This document shows, piece after piece, positions 44,385 to 54,758 of a stretch of 64,000 nucleotides of DNA (position 1 is the first letter of the stretch; the number at the start of each line of letters is the position of its first letter). Below the pieces are notes generated by a model. The model had not been told where the DNA came from. It saw only the letters and a program-made list of their open reading frames with translations, and ran no database searches. The DNA comes from Marasmius tenuissimus. Its lineage: Eukaryota; Basidiomycota; Agaricomycetes; Agaricales; Marasmiaceae. Made by a program: the position numbers and the translations under genes. The stretch lies in contig JAQOTA010000054.1 of assembly GCA_029532415.1 (NCBI GenBank), positions 2,108,001-2,172,000 of the forward strand, written 5' to 3'.

Positions 44385-44397
44385 GAAAGTTCTTGAA
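44385..44397 (-). promoter_or_regulatory. heat-shock element 1 (GAAnnTTCnnGAA)
   Basis: GAAAGTTCTTGAA is a perfect three-unit Hsf binding site of alternating GAA/TTC with two-base spacing, 113 bases upstream of the HSP20 ATG. Confidence 0.85.
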
Positions 44398-44461
44398 CCA
44401 GCCAGTAGTTTGCATCATACTCGATGGTTCAGAGTCAGCAGCGGAAGACATGAAGGTGACG

Positions 44462-44474
44462 GAAGGTTCGAGAA
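44462..44474 (-). promoter_or_regulatory. heat-shock element 2 (GAAnnTTCnnGAA)
   Basis: GAAGGTTCGAGAA is a second perfect three-unit Hsf site, 190 bases upstream of the HSP20 ATG. Confidence 0.85.
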
Positions 44475-44516
44475 ACTCCCAGTCAGTGGTCGCATGCCCG
44501 AGTCAACAGAGTACGA

Positions 44517-44529
44517 GAAAGTTCCGGAA
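44517..44529 (-). promoter_or_regulatory. heat-shock element 3 (GAAnnTTCnnGAA)
   Basis: GAAAGTTCCGGAA is a third perfect three-unit Hsf site, 245 bases upstream of the HSP20 ATG. Confidence 0.85.
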
Positions 44530-44812
44530 CGATCAAGCGACGAGAGGTCGAAACTGCTACTCGAATGAAGCAAGCTAGATGAGCGGCGCCTAGACTGGGG
44601 TTTCCTGCAAGCTTGTTGAAGTTCTGGCAAAAGAAACTAGTTACTGTACGCGTGAGAACTCTGAGTCTGAGGTCGTTTTTGGTGATCAGGCTTCCCCGAA
44701 TGTTCTAAGGTTTCCCCATTTGGAAATATAAACCATTTTTCGGACACGGGCGCTTATAGTCCGGTCTGGTAGGTCCCCGCGGACCGGTCAACGACAAGTC
44801 GACAGCCAAGAG

Positions 44813-45330
44813 CAGGGGGCGGGCAGTCGTGCTAGCGCCCAAATCAACCCCCCCTGGGGGTGTGGACCAGGGTAAGTGCGAAGCCGTCAAGCCGTAGCGA
44901 TGGTGGGAACTCCATCAAATATAGACCAAATACATTTTCGAGGTTGGCCGATTGATTGAACCTTCAGAGCATCATGAACCCAGAGCTTTGCACAGTAATG
45001 ATCGAGTAAGAATCATACGACAACGCTTCGGGTGTCGCGACTGACAGAAAGCCAAACCGATCGTTGGAGGGAAACGGTCTGGTTTGATGTCCCAGTCTGA
45101 AGAGAAAGCGAGTGGTTGACACGAGCACTATCGGTCAGCAGCGCATAGGATAAGATCCTCAATCAGTTGGGCAGGGCAAGAAATAACAGCTATTTTACTA
45201 CCAGAGGCGAGGTTGGGGAAAGTTATTCTCGGCAAGAGCGTGGCGTCACGGCTTCACGGCTTCCGACTTACCTGGGTCCACACCCCCAGGGGGGGTTGAT
45301 TTGGGCGCTAGCACGACTGCCCGCCCCCTG
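44813..45330. mobile_element. hAT-type MITE, 518 bp, with 8-bp target duplication
   Basis: The ends are inverted repeats of about 80 nt with a few mismatches: left 44813-44895 starts CAGGGGGCGGGCAGTCGTGC, and right 45247-45330 ends in the reverse complement. The flanks are the identical 8-mer GCCAAGAG on both sides (44805-44812 and 45331-45338). An 8-bp duplication and a CAGGG-type terminus are the marks of the hAT superfamily. The interior has no transposase frame, so the element is non-autonomous. It sits 70-80 bases upstream of the alpha/beta-hydrolase start codon and probably supplies or displaces promoter sequence. Confidence 0.88.
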
Positions 45331-45408
45331 GCCAAGAGTCAACGGTAACTGTTTGACGTTCATTCGAGTTCAACTTGACTCTCTGCTCTGCTTTTGTACG
45401 ATTGAACA

Positions 45409-46791
45409 ATGCAGTCTCAAGATTTTGTATTCGATCCTCGTCCCAATTATCCTCTATTGGTGACAGCAAAGCGCTACACAAATCTCGATGTGATGTACCC
45501 CAACGACTCAACGGCCTTCACCCTCGTCTTCTTACACGGAGTTGGTTTCCACAAGGAACAGTGGGAACCTACTCTCGGTGACACGATAAAACTGGTAGAC
45601 GAGAACGGGAAACAGCTCAAAATCCGGGAGATTTGGGCAATCGACGCGCCGAATCATGGTGATGCTGGCGTTCTGAACGAGGAGACGCTCTCATGGGGAT
45701 ACGAGCAGTCTTGTGAGTGGTTTTCGACTCAAATACGACGGTGAAGATGGTGTTGAAGAGACCTCGTTCAGTCCGATGGGAGGAGTACGGACGCGCGACG
45801 CACTCGTTACTCGCAGGTCTAGGGAAAGGAATTGACACGGATTTCAGAAAGCATCGGTTGGTCGGGATAGGTCATTCCATGGGCGCAGTAGGAGTGTATG
45901 TGTTACTCGATATCCCATGTCGTTGTATTATTCACGGGACGTTCAAAATCTCATCAACAGCCTTCTCTCGATGAACTTTTCCCCCCAGGTCAAATTTGAG
46001 GCTGTGGTTCTGGTCGAGATCATGACCATGAGCAAGGAGGCAAGCATCGCCGGTACGACTCTAGATACGAATCCGGTGGCCAAGAGTGTCCTGGGTCGAA
46101 GGGACATCTGGTTATCCAAAGAAGAAGCGTACAGTTCGCTCAAGAGCAGGTTACCCTGGAAGACATGGGATGACCGGGTGTTAAGGAAATTTGTTGTATG
46201 TTGGTGACCTTCCTTCTCTGGCGTCGCGATCGATCTGACCGACTTGCGAAGGAATACGGTCTTCGATCCTTACCTTCGAAAGAATATCCCAACATATCGG
46301 AGGGGGTTACGCTAAAGTGCACTCGGAAACAGGAAGCGGTAAGTCATCCTAGCGTCGATCTTCAAACCTAGATCGAACGGTGAATGTCTCGAGCAGGCAT
46401 GTTTCCTTGATGCAGGTCACTCTCTCGTGTATCGCAACTTCAAGGATTTCACGAAGCGTGTCCCAGTCCATTTGATATATGGTGCTGTAGATGATGTTAT
46501 GTGAGTGTACAGCCTGCATGTCTTTGTTTCTGATAAAGTTCATGCTTAGATGGCAGCCCCCGTCGGGCCAAAGAAGAGGTGATCAATGCTGCGATTGGAG
46601 GCGTGCAGAACCTCGCGTCCTTCCAACGGATACCGCACGGTGGACATCTAGTGAGTTGCTTTGTAAGATTGTTTCATCACCTCATTGACTTGACCTTCGA
46701 CAAGTCCGTACAAACGCATCCTGCCGGCGTAGCTGAAGCAATTTACAGAGCGCTGACTGAATTCACATCCATGGGACTGCCGAAGCTATGA
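45409..46791 (+). CDS. alpha/beta-hydrolase, Lpx1-like, with possible peroxisomal signal
   Basis: Starts MQSQDFVFDPRPNYPLLVTA, then TAFTLVFLHGVGFHKEQWEP (oxyanion region H-G) and IREIWAIDAPNHGDAGVLNE. WEEYGRATHSLLAGLGKG, the nucleophile elbow LVGIGHSMGAVG (G-H-S-M-G), VKFEAVVLVEIMTMSKEAS and RLPWKTWDDRVLRKFV follow. RVPVHLIYGAVDDV probably holds the acid, and FQRIPHGGHLV the catalytic histidine. The C-terminus ...FTSMGLPKL ends in P-K-L, a variant of the PTS1 peroxisomal signal. The fold resembles yeast peroxisomal lipase Lpx1 and fungal peroxisomal hydrolases; the substrate is unknown. About seven introns. A hAT MITE lies directly upstream. Confidence 0.85.
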
Positions 46792-47416
46792 GCGCCACAT
46801 CTTTCGTCAATGGTCTCGGCCAACGTAGACCCAGACCATCCACCTCGTTTGATGAGCTGATGTCAAGGAAACCTGGGAGGCTGAAGGCCAGGCGGGGAAA
46901 GATCTACCAGAGCAGTAAGGACAAGTTGGTATCATGGTCCTATCGTGGCCTGATGGTAACCCAAGACGGGTAAGCTACCTCCACGAAGAGTTAATTTACA
47001 AGGATTTCGCCATAAACTACGATATGGACACAATACTCAAGGAATGGCAGATCATGAGATACCTCCATTTCCAGAACAATATCATTCGAGGACTTCTTAG
47101 GACTAGGCGATAGAAGGTGAAAGTGAAAGGGGCAGTTCTCAGATTTGGAAATCGTCCGTCCTGAGGCTAGCGTAAGTACATCTGGGTTGAACATCGCTCT
47201 GTACTGCCGGAAAGTCGGATTTTGCGCTATCATCCATTCGCCGCGGGGCTCTAGTCTCGTCCGCCGTCCCAAAGATAGTCCTCGAGGCTGGTGTTCCCGG
47301 CGTCCCACTGACTCAGATGAGTTTCATTTGTTGCTATCCATTTCAATCCCGAAGGAAGATCCCAAGTACCCTAAGAACCCGTACGGTGCCTTACTGAATG
47401 GAGGACGCGTGAGAGA
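46792..47416. other. convergent intergenic spacer
   Basis: About 625 bases. A plus-strand ORF overlapping the hydrolase stop (46788-46973) and a 105-codon minus-strand ORF (46991-47308) lack family resemblance or codon-like conservation, and I do not call them genes. Confidence 0.4.
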
Positions 47417-49755
47417 CTACCTTGTGATGAACTCCCCAGCAATCGTACCCAAACCCAGCACCCCACCCCAACTCCTCCACATCCTCTCAAGCACTAACCT
47501 GCGTTCATTGCCGCCCAACTCGGGGTCCTCCAAATCCTCCACGTCTTCCAAAAATCCTTCCTTTAATTGAGATCGTTCCGGGAGATACCTCTCCGCGTAA
47601 GACTGCAATCGGGCGACGGAGAGCATCAGTAGCCCCGCTGTGAGCGAGGACACCTGACGATCTTGTTCGCGAATAAGAAGACGTTCAATACGCCTGGACA
47701 GGTTCGACGTAAGCGTTGCGTCTGAATGGTAAAAAAAGGACAGAAATACAAACCTCATCGCAAAGAGGACATGTGCTCGTTGGTGTTTGCCTCCATATCG
47801 ACCTCTACCACGACCGCCGACCCAAAGGCGTCGTAGGTAGCCCAGAGTGAGATACAAAAGAGAAAGAGCGGGTGCGACACCGACGAACGCGAAGGTCAAC
47901 TCTGAATGATTGTCAGCGCGTAGGATAGGCAGGTAAAGACATGATGCCAACCTTGGGACTTGAGAAGCCTATCGATACCAGACAAAGCTTGGTCGATGTC
48001 CACCTAGAGGGATGTTTGAGATACAATTCAGCAATTCAGCCATTATGCCGCTTCGAAGCCACGCACCTTTGCTTTCTGAATCTGGATGAAAAGAGTCCTC
48101 AAGAGAGTACCGGTGAGGGCTGACTTGAATGGGCTACGGATGTCCTCCTCGTATAGCTTCATCACGGGGGTCAAATCGCCGGCCCTGACCTGTTCTGACA
48201 GCGCACGCAGTTGATCAGAGCTGTAATTCAACTGGTCCTTTGCAAGTGATAGTGCCATGCGTTCTAATGACTAGAACATCCCTTAACTTCAACGAACGAG
48301 GGGGAATTATCAATAGACTCACATCAAAGTCGGCCTCGACGCCTTCCTTGCTAACAATGACGGACCGGTCCTTGGAGCGCACAGTATCGAGAACCCCCTT
48401 GAGAGGTTCGACGATCCAATCCACAAGGAATCCCTTCAACACTTCCCTTGATTCTTGTGCGAGTTCCATAAGACTGCCCTTCGATTGATACAACCGGCTT
48501 GCAGTGTACAGGAGCACCGGGGGTCCTAAAAGAAGCTTCGGCCAAACGAGGGTCAGCCTGGAAGGCCTCAAAAGGTCTTTTGATTGCAGACGAGCAACGT
48601 GTTGCTCGTGATATCGGGCAAAAGCGTTCGAGTCCAAGCTCTGAATCGCAGAAAGCGTCGAAGCGGTGTCAGGTGAAGTAGTGTCACCCATGCTTTGTCC
48701 GATGATCGCCACGACAGGCCGGAACGACTCAAAATCTACAGTGGGCTGTATAAGAGCATCCCGAAGACGAAGTCGCCCTTGAGCGAGCTCCCCGAGCGCG
48801 GAGGCGCGCTCGTTCCGAACGGCTTCGAGTTGACGTCGCTTAAACTGACACTCCTGCTTCGTCAGGTGATATGGTAGAGCGATGACATGTCGTATGTATT
48901 GTGTAAAATGTGAGATGACATGTCTCAGATTCTGGATGAGGTTTCCGGGTGGTGGGCGTTGGGAGGGGTAGAACAACGGGAACGATTGAATGGATGACAT
49001 AGACTGAGAGGAGTGGTGGAGGTGAGGGAAAAGAGAAGTTGCTAGAACTGAAGGACGGAGAGCTCTTGAAGGAAATAGGAGCTGGAGAGATGATGGCTTG
49101 AATTGCGAAATATTCACTGGTAGATTGTGTTGTCGAAGGCCGTCGAGGATCGTGCGTAGCAAATTGACTATGCGCGAAGGAAGAGCTAAAACATACATCC
49201 TTTCAGTGCGAGTACTATTCCTTGATTATCGGGGACACTCACTCTGCACGAGGTAATACCCGACATTCACTGGCGAGCGTTCCACCTCCTCCCACCATTC
49301 CATTTCCTTCTCCGCCCCAAGTGATTGGGACAGTAGTACGTCTAGCGCTTGCGAGTAGAGTATCACGACGGCCTTGTTAAGGACCGTCTGCTCCAAGGCC
49401 TTTTGTTCTGAATCCTTGCTAGAAGGCAATCCTTCGACGAGATTCTGCTCACTGAGACTTGAGAGAAGCTGAACCGCATCCTCCACGGATTTTATGAGTT
49501 CATTCGAGTCAATTTGGTCCAAAGACGCGAGCGTAGATTGCAGTCTCTGCTTGGTTGACTCCGAGTTATCGTTCGAAGTTGTTCGCACTCGTTCGGCTGA
49601 AGGCCTGGGAGAGATTGAGATCTGGGATAGTGGCTTTTTAGCACTGGAGACATATTGTCAGAATAGAAATGAGTTTAGAAGGTAAGAGAAAAGGCTCACT
49701 GTTGATGAAGTCCCTTCACATAGCTTCGAACCGTAAAGGGTCCGTACAAAGCCAT
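47417..49755 (-). CDS. NCA2: nuclear control of ATP synthase 2 (Nca2) mitochondrial membrane protein
   Basis: Exon 1 (MALYGPFTVRSYVKGLHQ) splices to HAKKPLSQISISPRPSAERV, then TLASLDQIDSNELIKSVEDA. Next come KAVVILYSQALDVLLSQSL and EWWEEVERSPVNVGYYLVQ, then the long exon ending LPSRIVNLLRTILDGLRQHN ... DLLRPSRLTLVWPKLLLGPP. The E-W-W...Y-Y-L-(I/V)-Q-(S/T)-x-P start, the RLTLVWP...P segment, FLVDWIVEPLKGVLDTVR and the closing LSLLYLTLGYLRRLWVGGRG and GLLMLSVARLQSYAERYLP are Nca2 signatures. Several hydrophobic segments fit a mitochondrial inner or outer membrane location. In yeast it affects expression of mitochondrially encoded ATP synthase subunits 6 and 8. Ends GTIAGEFITR at 47417. Confidence 0.93.
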
Positions 49756-50359
49756 ACTGGCAAGTCTGACGTCACGCGTGCAAGATCTTTTTGTCTTATA
49801 GGTCACATGACCTATTGATGGTTCTGCGGTCCGTGCGGCGCGTACCGGTCCTAACTCCTGCAAGACACCATGCTTCGTTGGAATCTTGTCTCTGTCCTCC
49901 ATCTGGGTTCTCAACTGGCGTTCTCTGTGAAAATCAAGGGAAAGAAGGCAGGGATAACTAAAATACCGACCAATGGAACCTGTCAGAATGACCATACAGC
50001 TACCATCGAAGCACGGATGATGCTTTCATCCGTATATTGCCACGTTCAATTGCCACCCCAAACTTTGGCCTCACTTCGCAAGGAGTTCGAACAGTCTTCA
50101 ATCCAGGTGGATAGAACGAAGGGAGATTGTCAACTGAGGTGGTCAGTCTACTATTACTGGCCAAAGTTGTTGACGTCAACATCCCGCTGGTCGACAGGGA
50201 CGAGTACTTATCTCCATCCCCTCTCTTACTAGTTCAAGGCATCGATAGGCTATATGGCTATATTACGGGAGCTGCTGTGTGATTCTTGCCCCCCCTGATG
50301 CTTGCTTAAATACCAGGATCTATCCAATCCTTGCTTTCGAACTCCTCCCAGGCTCGTCA
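49756..50359. other. intergenic, divergent promoters of NCA2 and secreted-protein copy 2
   Basis: About 600 bases with open but unrecognisable frames on both strands. A TTAAATA-type TATA-like string lies at about 50304-50310, some 50 bases before the ATG at 50360. No RNA gene or repeat seen. Confidence 0.4.
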
Positions 50360-50997
50360 ATGCTTCTCACACTTCATCTGTTCGTGTCGCTCTTGCTGTT
50401 CCTTCCTGGCTCGTTGGCTATCGAAGCTGGGATTGTTTCTCCAGTCAATGGAACCAGAATCAAACCAGGGGCCTCGTTCCCATTTGAATATCAGACAATG
50501 GGCGACTACGGGGTCACCAGCTATAACTTTACGGTTTGGTTGTTCACCCAACCCCCGGAGACGTTCCACTCATCAAATATCTGGGCGGGCGGGTATAACT
50601 TTGGTCGCTTCGCCGAGCCAAACTATCCCGGTATCCTTGTCATCTTTCGACTCATTTACTGTCACTGAATCTCGGGTTTTCTCGTCATCCCGCAGGCAAT
50701 CCCAACCCAACGAACCGCCCACCATCCGAATTAGTAATGCCTGATTTCTCCAAGCCCTTGGGTGGCTGGGGCACGGGAGCCTTCGCGTCCAACGCAACCT
50801 TCTATTTAGCGGTCATCGAGGAATACGGGGATGGAACGGTAAGCCTGATTTCAGTCACCCGAGGTTGTAAGTTGCGATGCTGATGAGATCAATCGGATTC
50901 TCAGCCCTTTGTGGGACGCCGAATCCACCTGTCTGTCAATGAAGTTATCTATAACTCCACCTTGAAGTCAAAGCCTTTCAATGTACAGATTCCGTAG
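50360..50997 (+). CDS. small secreted cysteine-free protein, copy 2
   Basis: MLLTLHLFVSLLLFLPGSLA is a signal peptide. The mature part reads GIVSPVNGTRIKPGASFPFE, GDYGVTSYNFTVWLFTQPP, FGRFAEPNYPG spliced to NPNPTNRPPSELVMPDFSK, GGWGTGAFASNATFYLAVIE and, after a second intron, GRRIHLSVNEVIYNSTLKSK, ending FNVQIP. It has the same exon structure and the same motifs as the protein at 32070-32720 (DYGVxSxNF, PNYPGNPxPTN, LVMPDFSK, ASNxTxYLAVxEEY). No cysteine is present after the signal peptide; sequons NGT, NFT, NAT and NST are present. Function unknown. Confidence 0.85.
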
Positions 50998-51222
50998 TAC
51001 TAGGAATCCATCCAAACTACTTAGATGTAGACGTTACGTAAATGTGTGGGCGCTTATGGACACAATATCACTTGTCTTCAACCTTCATCTTGCTTTCGAC
51101 TGAAGCGCGGACTCTCGTCTCATTGCCTCCCGGCATTGAAAGTTACATCTAATTAACGACTCAATCCTCGCGTACGGTGCAATCTCTTGAGACTGTCATC
51201 ATCATTCACCCATTTGAGAAAC

Positions 51223-52746
51223 ATGGACCCGTACTCGCGAGCTCAATCGCCTTCACACCTACCGGCTGCCTCCTCGATGTACCACCGACCATACTTCACT
51301 CCGAGTGAAGTGGAGATTCTCTCAGAAAAGCAACGAGGAAAGATGAACGCTACACAAGAAGAGAAGGTCCGGCAGAGCGCTTGTGCGTTTTTGGAGGCTG
51401 TTGGGTCGCGCATTGGATTGTCGGTTGATTGTTCCACTACCTTCCCAAAATTCTATGCTAAATCTCTGCTTCCCGTAGCCCCCGAAAAACGGTAGCAACT
51501 GCTCAGAGCCTCTATCACCGTTTTCACCTGTTTTTCCCGAGGAAGGATTTCAACTATTTCGTCAGTGGATCTATTTCTCGTGTCGCGGTTGTAATAATAA
51601 GCTGATTTTGGACCTCAGGATGTTGCATTAGCAGCCCTTTACGTCTCTGCTAAGATGCATGATACGTTGAAGAAGCCTCGCGAACTTTTGGCAGTATCAT
51701 ATGGAGTGCGGTATCCTGAGTTGGCAGCCAAGTCGAAACACCCAGCAGGGGATGTGGATCTAGATGCAATGGACCCTGCGGTGCGTAAAATAAGCTCATA
51801 CTTCTTTATCAAGTGCCCTAAGGAATTCATCTCAGTTGGTTGAACACGACCGCCAGCGCCTGTTAGCCGTCGAACGGTTGATTCTGGAAACCATTTGCTT
51901 CAATTTTACCTCACGAATGCCTTTTCCATATGTGATCAAAATTGGAAAGGAGTTAGGTGGTGGGTTTGATCAGCTTGCGTGTCTACGATTTCGGGGCGTC
52001 TGAGACTCATTTTCACCTATTGCGAAGCCGACAAGAACCTCACAAAGCTTGCGTGGCGGTTGGCGATTGATAGGTGCAATTCTACCTGCGCTCCTCTCAG
52101 TGTCTGGCTACTGAGCTACCTTTTACAGCCACCGAACTTTGGTACCGATACAATATCCACCTCATACGGTCGCTTTAGGTGGTATATACGTCGCCTCACT
52201 GCTCTCTTCCTTTGAACAAGAGCCGGCTAGTTCAGAAGCACGAAGTGCCCACAAGATAGCGGCTATACTAGGCCAGCACGGGCCTTGGGAAGCGAAATTT
52301 CAGTCTCATGTTGAGGATCTCGAAGGTGTGTGTGCAACACCTGGTTCATCTAATTAACTATCCCATTCTAATCCCAACTCCACCCGTAATGTATCTTGAA
52401 TTCAGCTATTGCGCACACAATAGTCGATCTTCTCACCCAAGGTGCACAAAATCCCTCAGCGAACACGTCTCCCCGCACGCCGTCCTCGCCTTCTCCTCAC
52501 CCTTCTCCTCGGGATCGATATCTCTCTTCCTCTAGTGCTGGAGGCTCTGCGCAGATGGTGTCCCCTCCGTTCATTCCATACAAGAGCGATCATTTGATCA
52601 GACTGAAGATCGCGATGAGAGAGAAGGATCATGAACCTCTTCCACGGAAGTCATACCAGGATACTGAAGCGGAGAATGTACTTGGCCGGAATGAAGGGAC
52701 TGTAAGGTTTCTGTTCGAGCCTCCGGGCTTTCAGGGAAGGTCGTAA
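51223..52746 (+). CDS. CTK2: cyclin of CTD kinase I, Ctk2-like
   Basis: MDPYSRAQSPSHLPAASSMY leads to HRPYFTPSEVEILSEKQRGK. The cyclin box follows: QEEKVRQSACAFLEAVGSRI, joined to PRKTVATAQSLYHRFHLFFP, RKDFNYF, then DVALAALYVSAKMHDTLKKP and RELLAVSYGVRYPELAAKSK. The second repeat includes VEHDRQRLLAVERLILETIC and FNFTSRMPFPYVIKIGKELG. The A-x-A-x-(N/S)-L-Y-H-R-F-H-L-F-F-P ... V-S-x-K-M-H-D-T-x-K-K-P pattern is typical of Ctk2/cyclin K-type partners of the CTD Ser2 kinase. A Ser/Pro-rich tail follows and the stop is at 52744-52746. At least six introns; junctions in 51980-52150 are the least certain. Confidence 0.86.
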
Positions 52747-52828
52747 AGGCGTTATGGCATTAAAAAGTGTTTAGGATACAGTCATGAGTGTACTATACAT
52801 AAATATCCAGATAGGAGATATATGGGAG

Positions 52829-54414
52829 TTAGACGGAAGGACGTATAAGGCTTAAGGCTACAGAGTTAAGATACAGAATGATGGGAGGGAGGAGTAATTT
52901 GGCTGGGCTGAGGAAGGGGGGTATTATCATCCCACCTCCGAGTCCCCGTCGATGCCATGAGTCAACTGTGGGAGATGTTGTCAGAACAGTGGCATGAGAG
53001 AAGAAGGCAGAAGACGCACCCATAGGTTGGCCCAAAACGAAAAACACAAAGTACACCCACATACGTCCATACCAACCACCGACTCTTCTTCCGGTGACTG
53101 TGCGCCAAACCCGTTCTAACACGAGTAAGAACGCCTGCATCGTGAAGAATAACGGAGGAGCATAGTCGAATCCTCTCCCCATGGCGTAAATTGAACATTC
53201 GTGATAAAGTCCGGAAGCAATAAATGTCCCCAAGACTGCACCGAATTTACCTCCAATCCATTTGCCTGGATAACCGCCGTACACGATGAACGTTTGACGT
53301 AAGAGCTGGTGCCAGCGCTTTGCCCAGCACTCGTGCAGGGACTCGGAGGACCAAGGGTCGTCCAACGGAGGGGGCCAAGATGATGTGGAGTCGTGGAATA
53401 CGCCGACGGCGACGAGGGTAATGAGGTCGTAGACCATACCGAAACCAGCGAGGATCGCACTCCCAGTGAGCATATGGACAAACGTAGAGACGGCATATCG
53501 CTGCATCGGAGGCAAGTTTGGATAGAACATCGTTCCCCCTTCGATGTCTCCGACACCAGGGAAGAGTTTGATAACTGTCTCGAGGAAATCTAAAAGTAGG
53601 AAGTGCTTGATGAAGGACAGTAGGGTGGCTTTCAGAAACGGGGTTCGTTCTAGGGGTCTGTTGGGCTTGGGCATGTGGACACCCTTTCCGAATTTGAATC
53701 TGGGGCCTCGTAGAGTGAACATAAGTTCCGTTGCGTCCGAGAACCATCGAGGAAAGATGGAGCGGAAACCAGGGTTGGAGGATGTAGGGCGGTGTTTAGC
53801 GTGTCCATTGGCAGTCCCATTCGCTGTGCCGTTTGTATGAACGTGGCCATTGGTCTCTTTAGAGGGCACTCCTGCTCTAGATTCCCCGACTTTCAACATT
53901 CCCTCGGAAGTGAAGGCATACTCGATTGCTTTCGCTAGTGTCACCTCGGCAAACAGACCTGATATCGAGTCCTATACAGTCAGAGACCTGTCAAGTTAAG
54001 TGTGCACGCGACTCACATTGTCCCCAATTATATACATTCACAGATGGAATGGGCCAGTAGTACCGAAACGCTGCGCCGAGAATCAGGATGGCCACAATGG
54101 GAAACAACAGCAATCGAAGAATGTGTGTGTCTGGACGACGCGCCAGATAAGCCAGTAGAAAGAAAGGAATGTAAGAGAAGGCAAAGTATGGCACATGGCT
54201 CAAGGTCCAGGGCTGGCGGTTGTGAGGTTCTGGTATGATGCTGCGAAAGAAGTTTAGACCATTCTGGCGGAATCTGAGCACGTTCCTGTCAGTAGTGCAA
54301 TTTCCATGCTATTAGAATCACTCACCCGTCTAGTAGAGATTCCATTTCGTGGGCCCAAGGATTATTAGAGAGGTAGCTGGGCGTAAGTAATAAAGCAACG
54401 TTCTCGTTGGTCAT
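52829..54414 (-). CDS. wax synthase-like membrane-bound O-acyltransferase (MBOAT)
   Basis: MTNENVALLLTPSYLSNNPW starts it, then QPWTLSHVPYFAFSYIPFFL and LRLLLFPIVAILILGAAFRY. After a polar loop comes FRSIFPRWFSDATELMFTLR, then RGPRFKFGKGVHMPKP, FVHMLTGSAILAGFGMVYDL, DDPWSSESLHECWAKRWHQL and GGKFGAVLGTFIASGLYHEC. The N/D-P-x-S...x-W-x-x-R-W-H-Q and S-G-L-x-H-E motifs, with the putative catalytic His, define the fungal wax synthase/DGAT-like MBOAT family; plant wax synthases and Tri7-type acetyltransferases are relatives. About eight membrane helices, ER location expected; substrate unknown. Three introns (about 52965-53015, 53945-54000 and 54275-54330). Confidence 0.9.
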
Positions 54415-54758
54415 GGCTGTTTCATCATCGGATTTCTAAAAGCTCCCGGCCCAGAGTTCCCGGATCCCACCGCCTTTATCCGCAGTATTCAGCAGCATTT
54501 CAAAATTTCAGCGGGAGCGTACCTAACATTGGTGGAGAGAATTGAGGTGATTATATCGCTTTCAGTGGTTCAGTGTACTGTAGCGAAGAAACAGATAGTG
54601 ACAGCATTTAGTATAGGTGGTCCGTGCGCATTTGTTTGCAGTCGTGGGAATTTCACGCACGACGTCAACGGTTCCTTGTCAGTGCCGGTCTGCCCAGTCC
54701 TCAATTTTCCCCCGTGGTCACTATCCCTCCCTCCCCCCCTCCTCGTTTTCTGCCAACA

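Noticed and set aside
46991..47308. 105-codon minus-strand ORF downstream of NCA2
   Set aside because: No family, no splice context, and it lies in a short convergent spacer where chance ORFs are expected.
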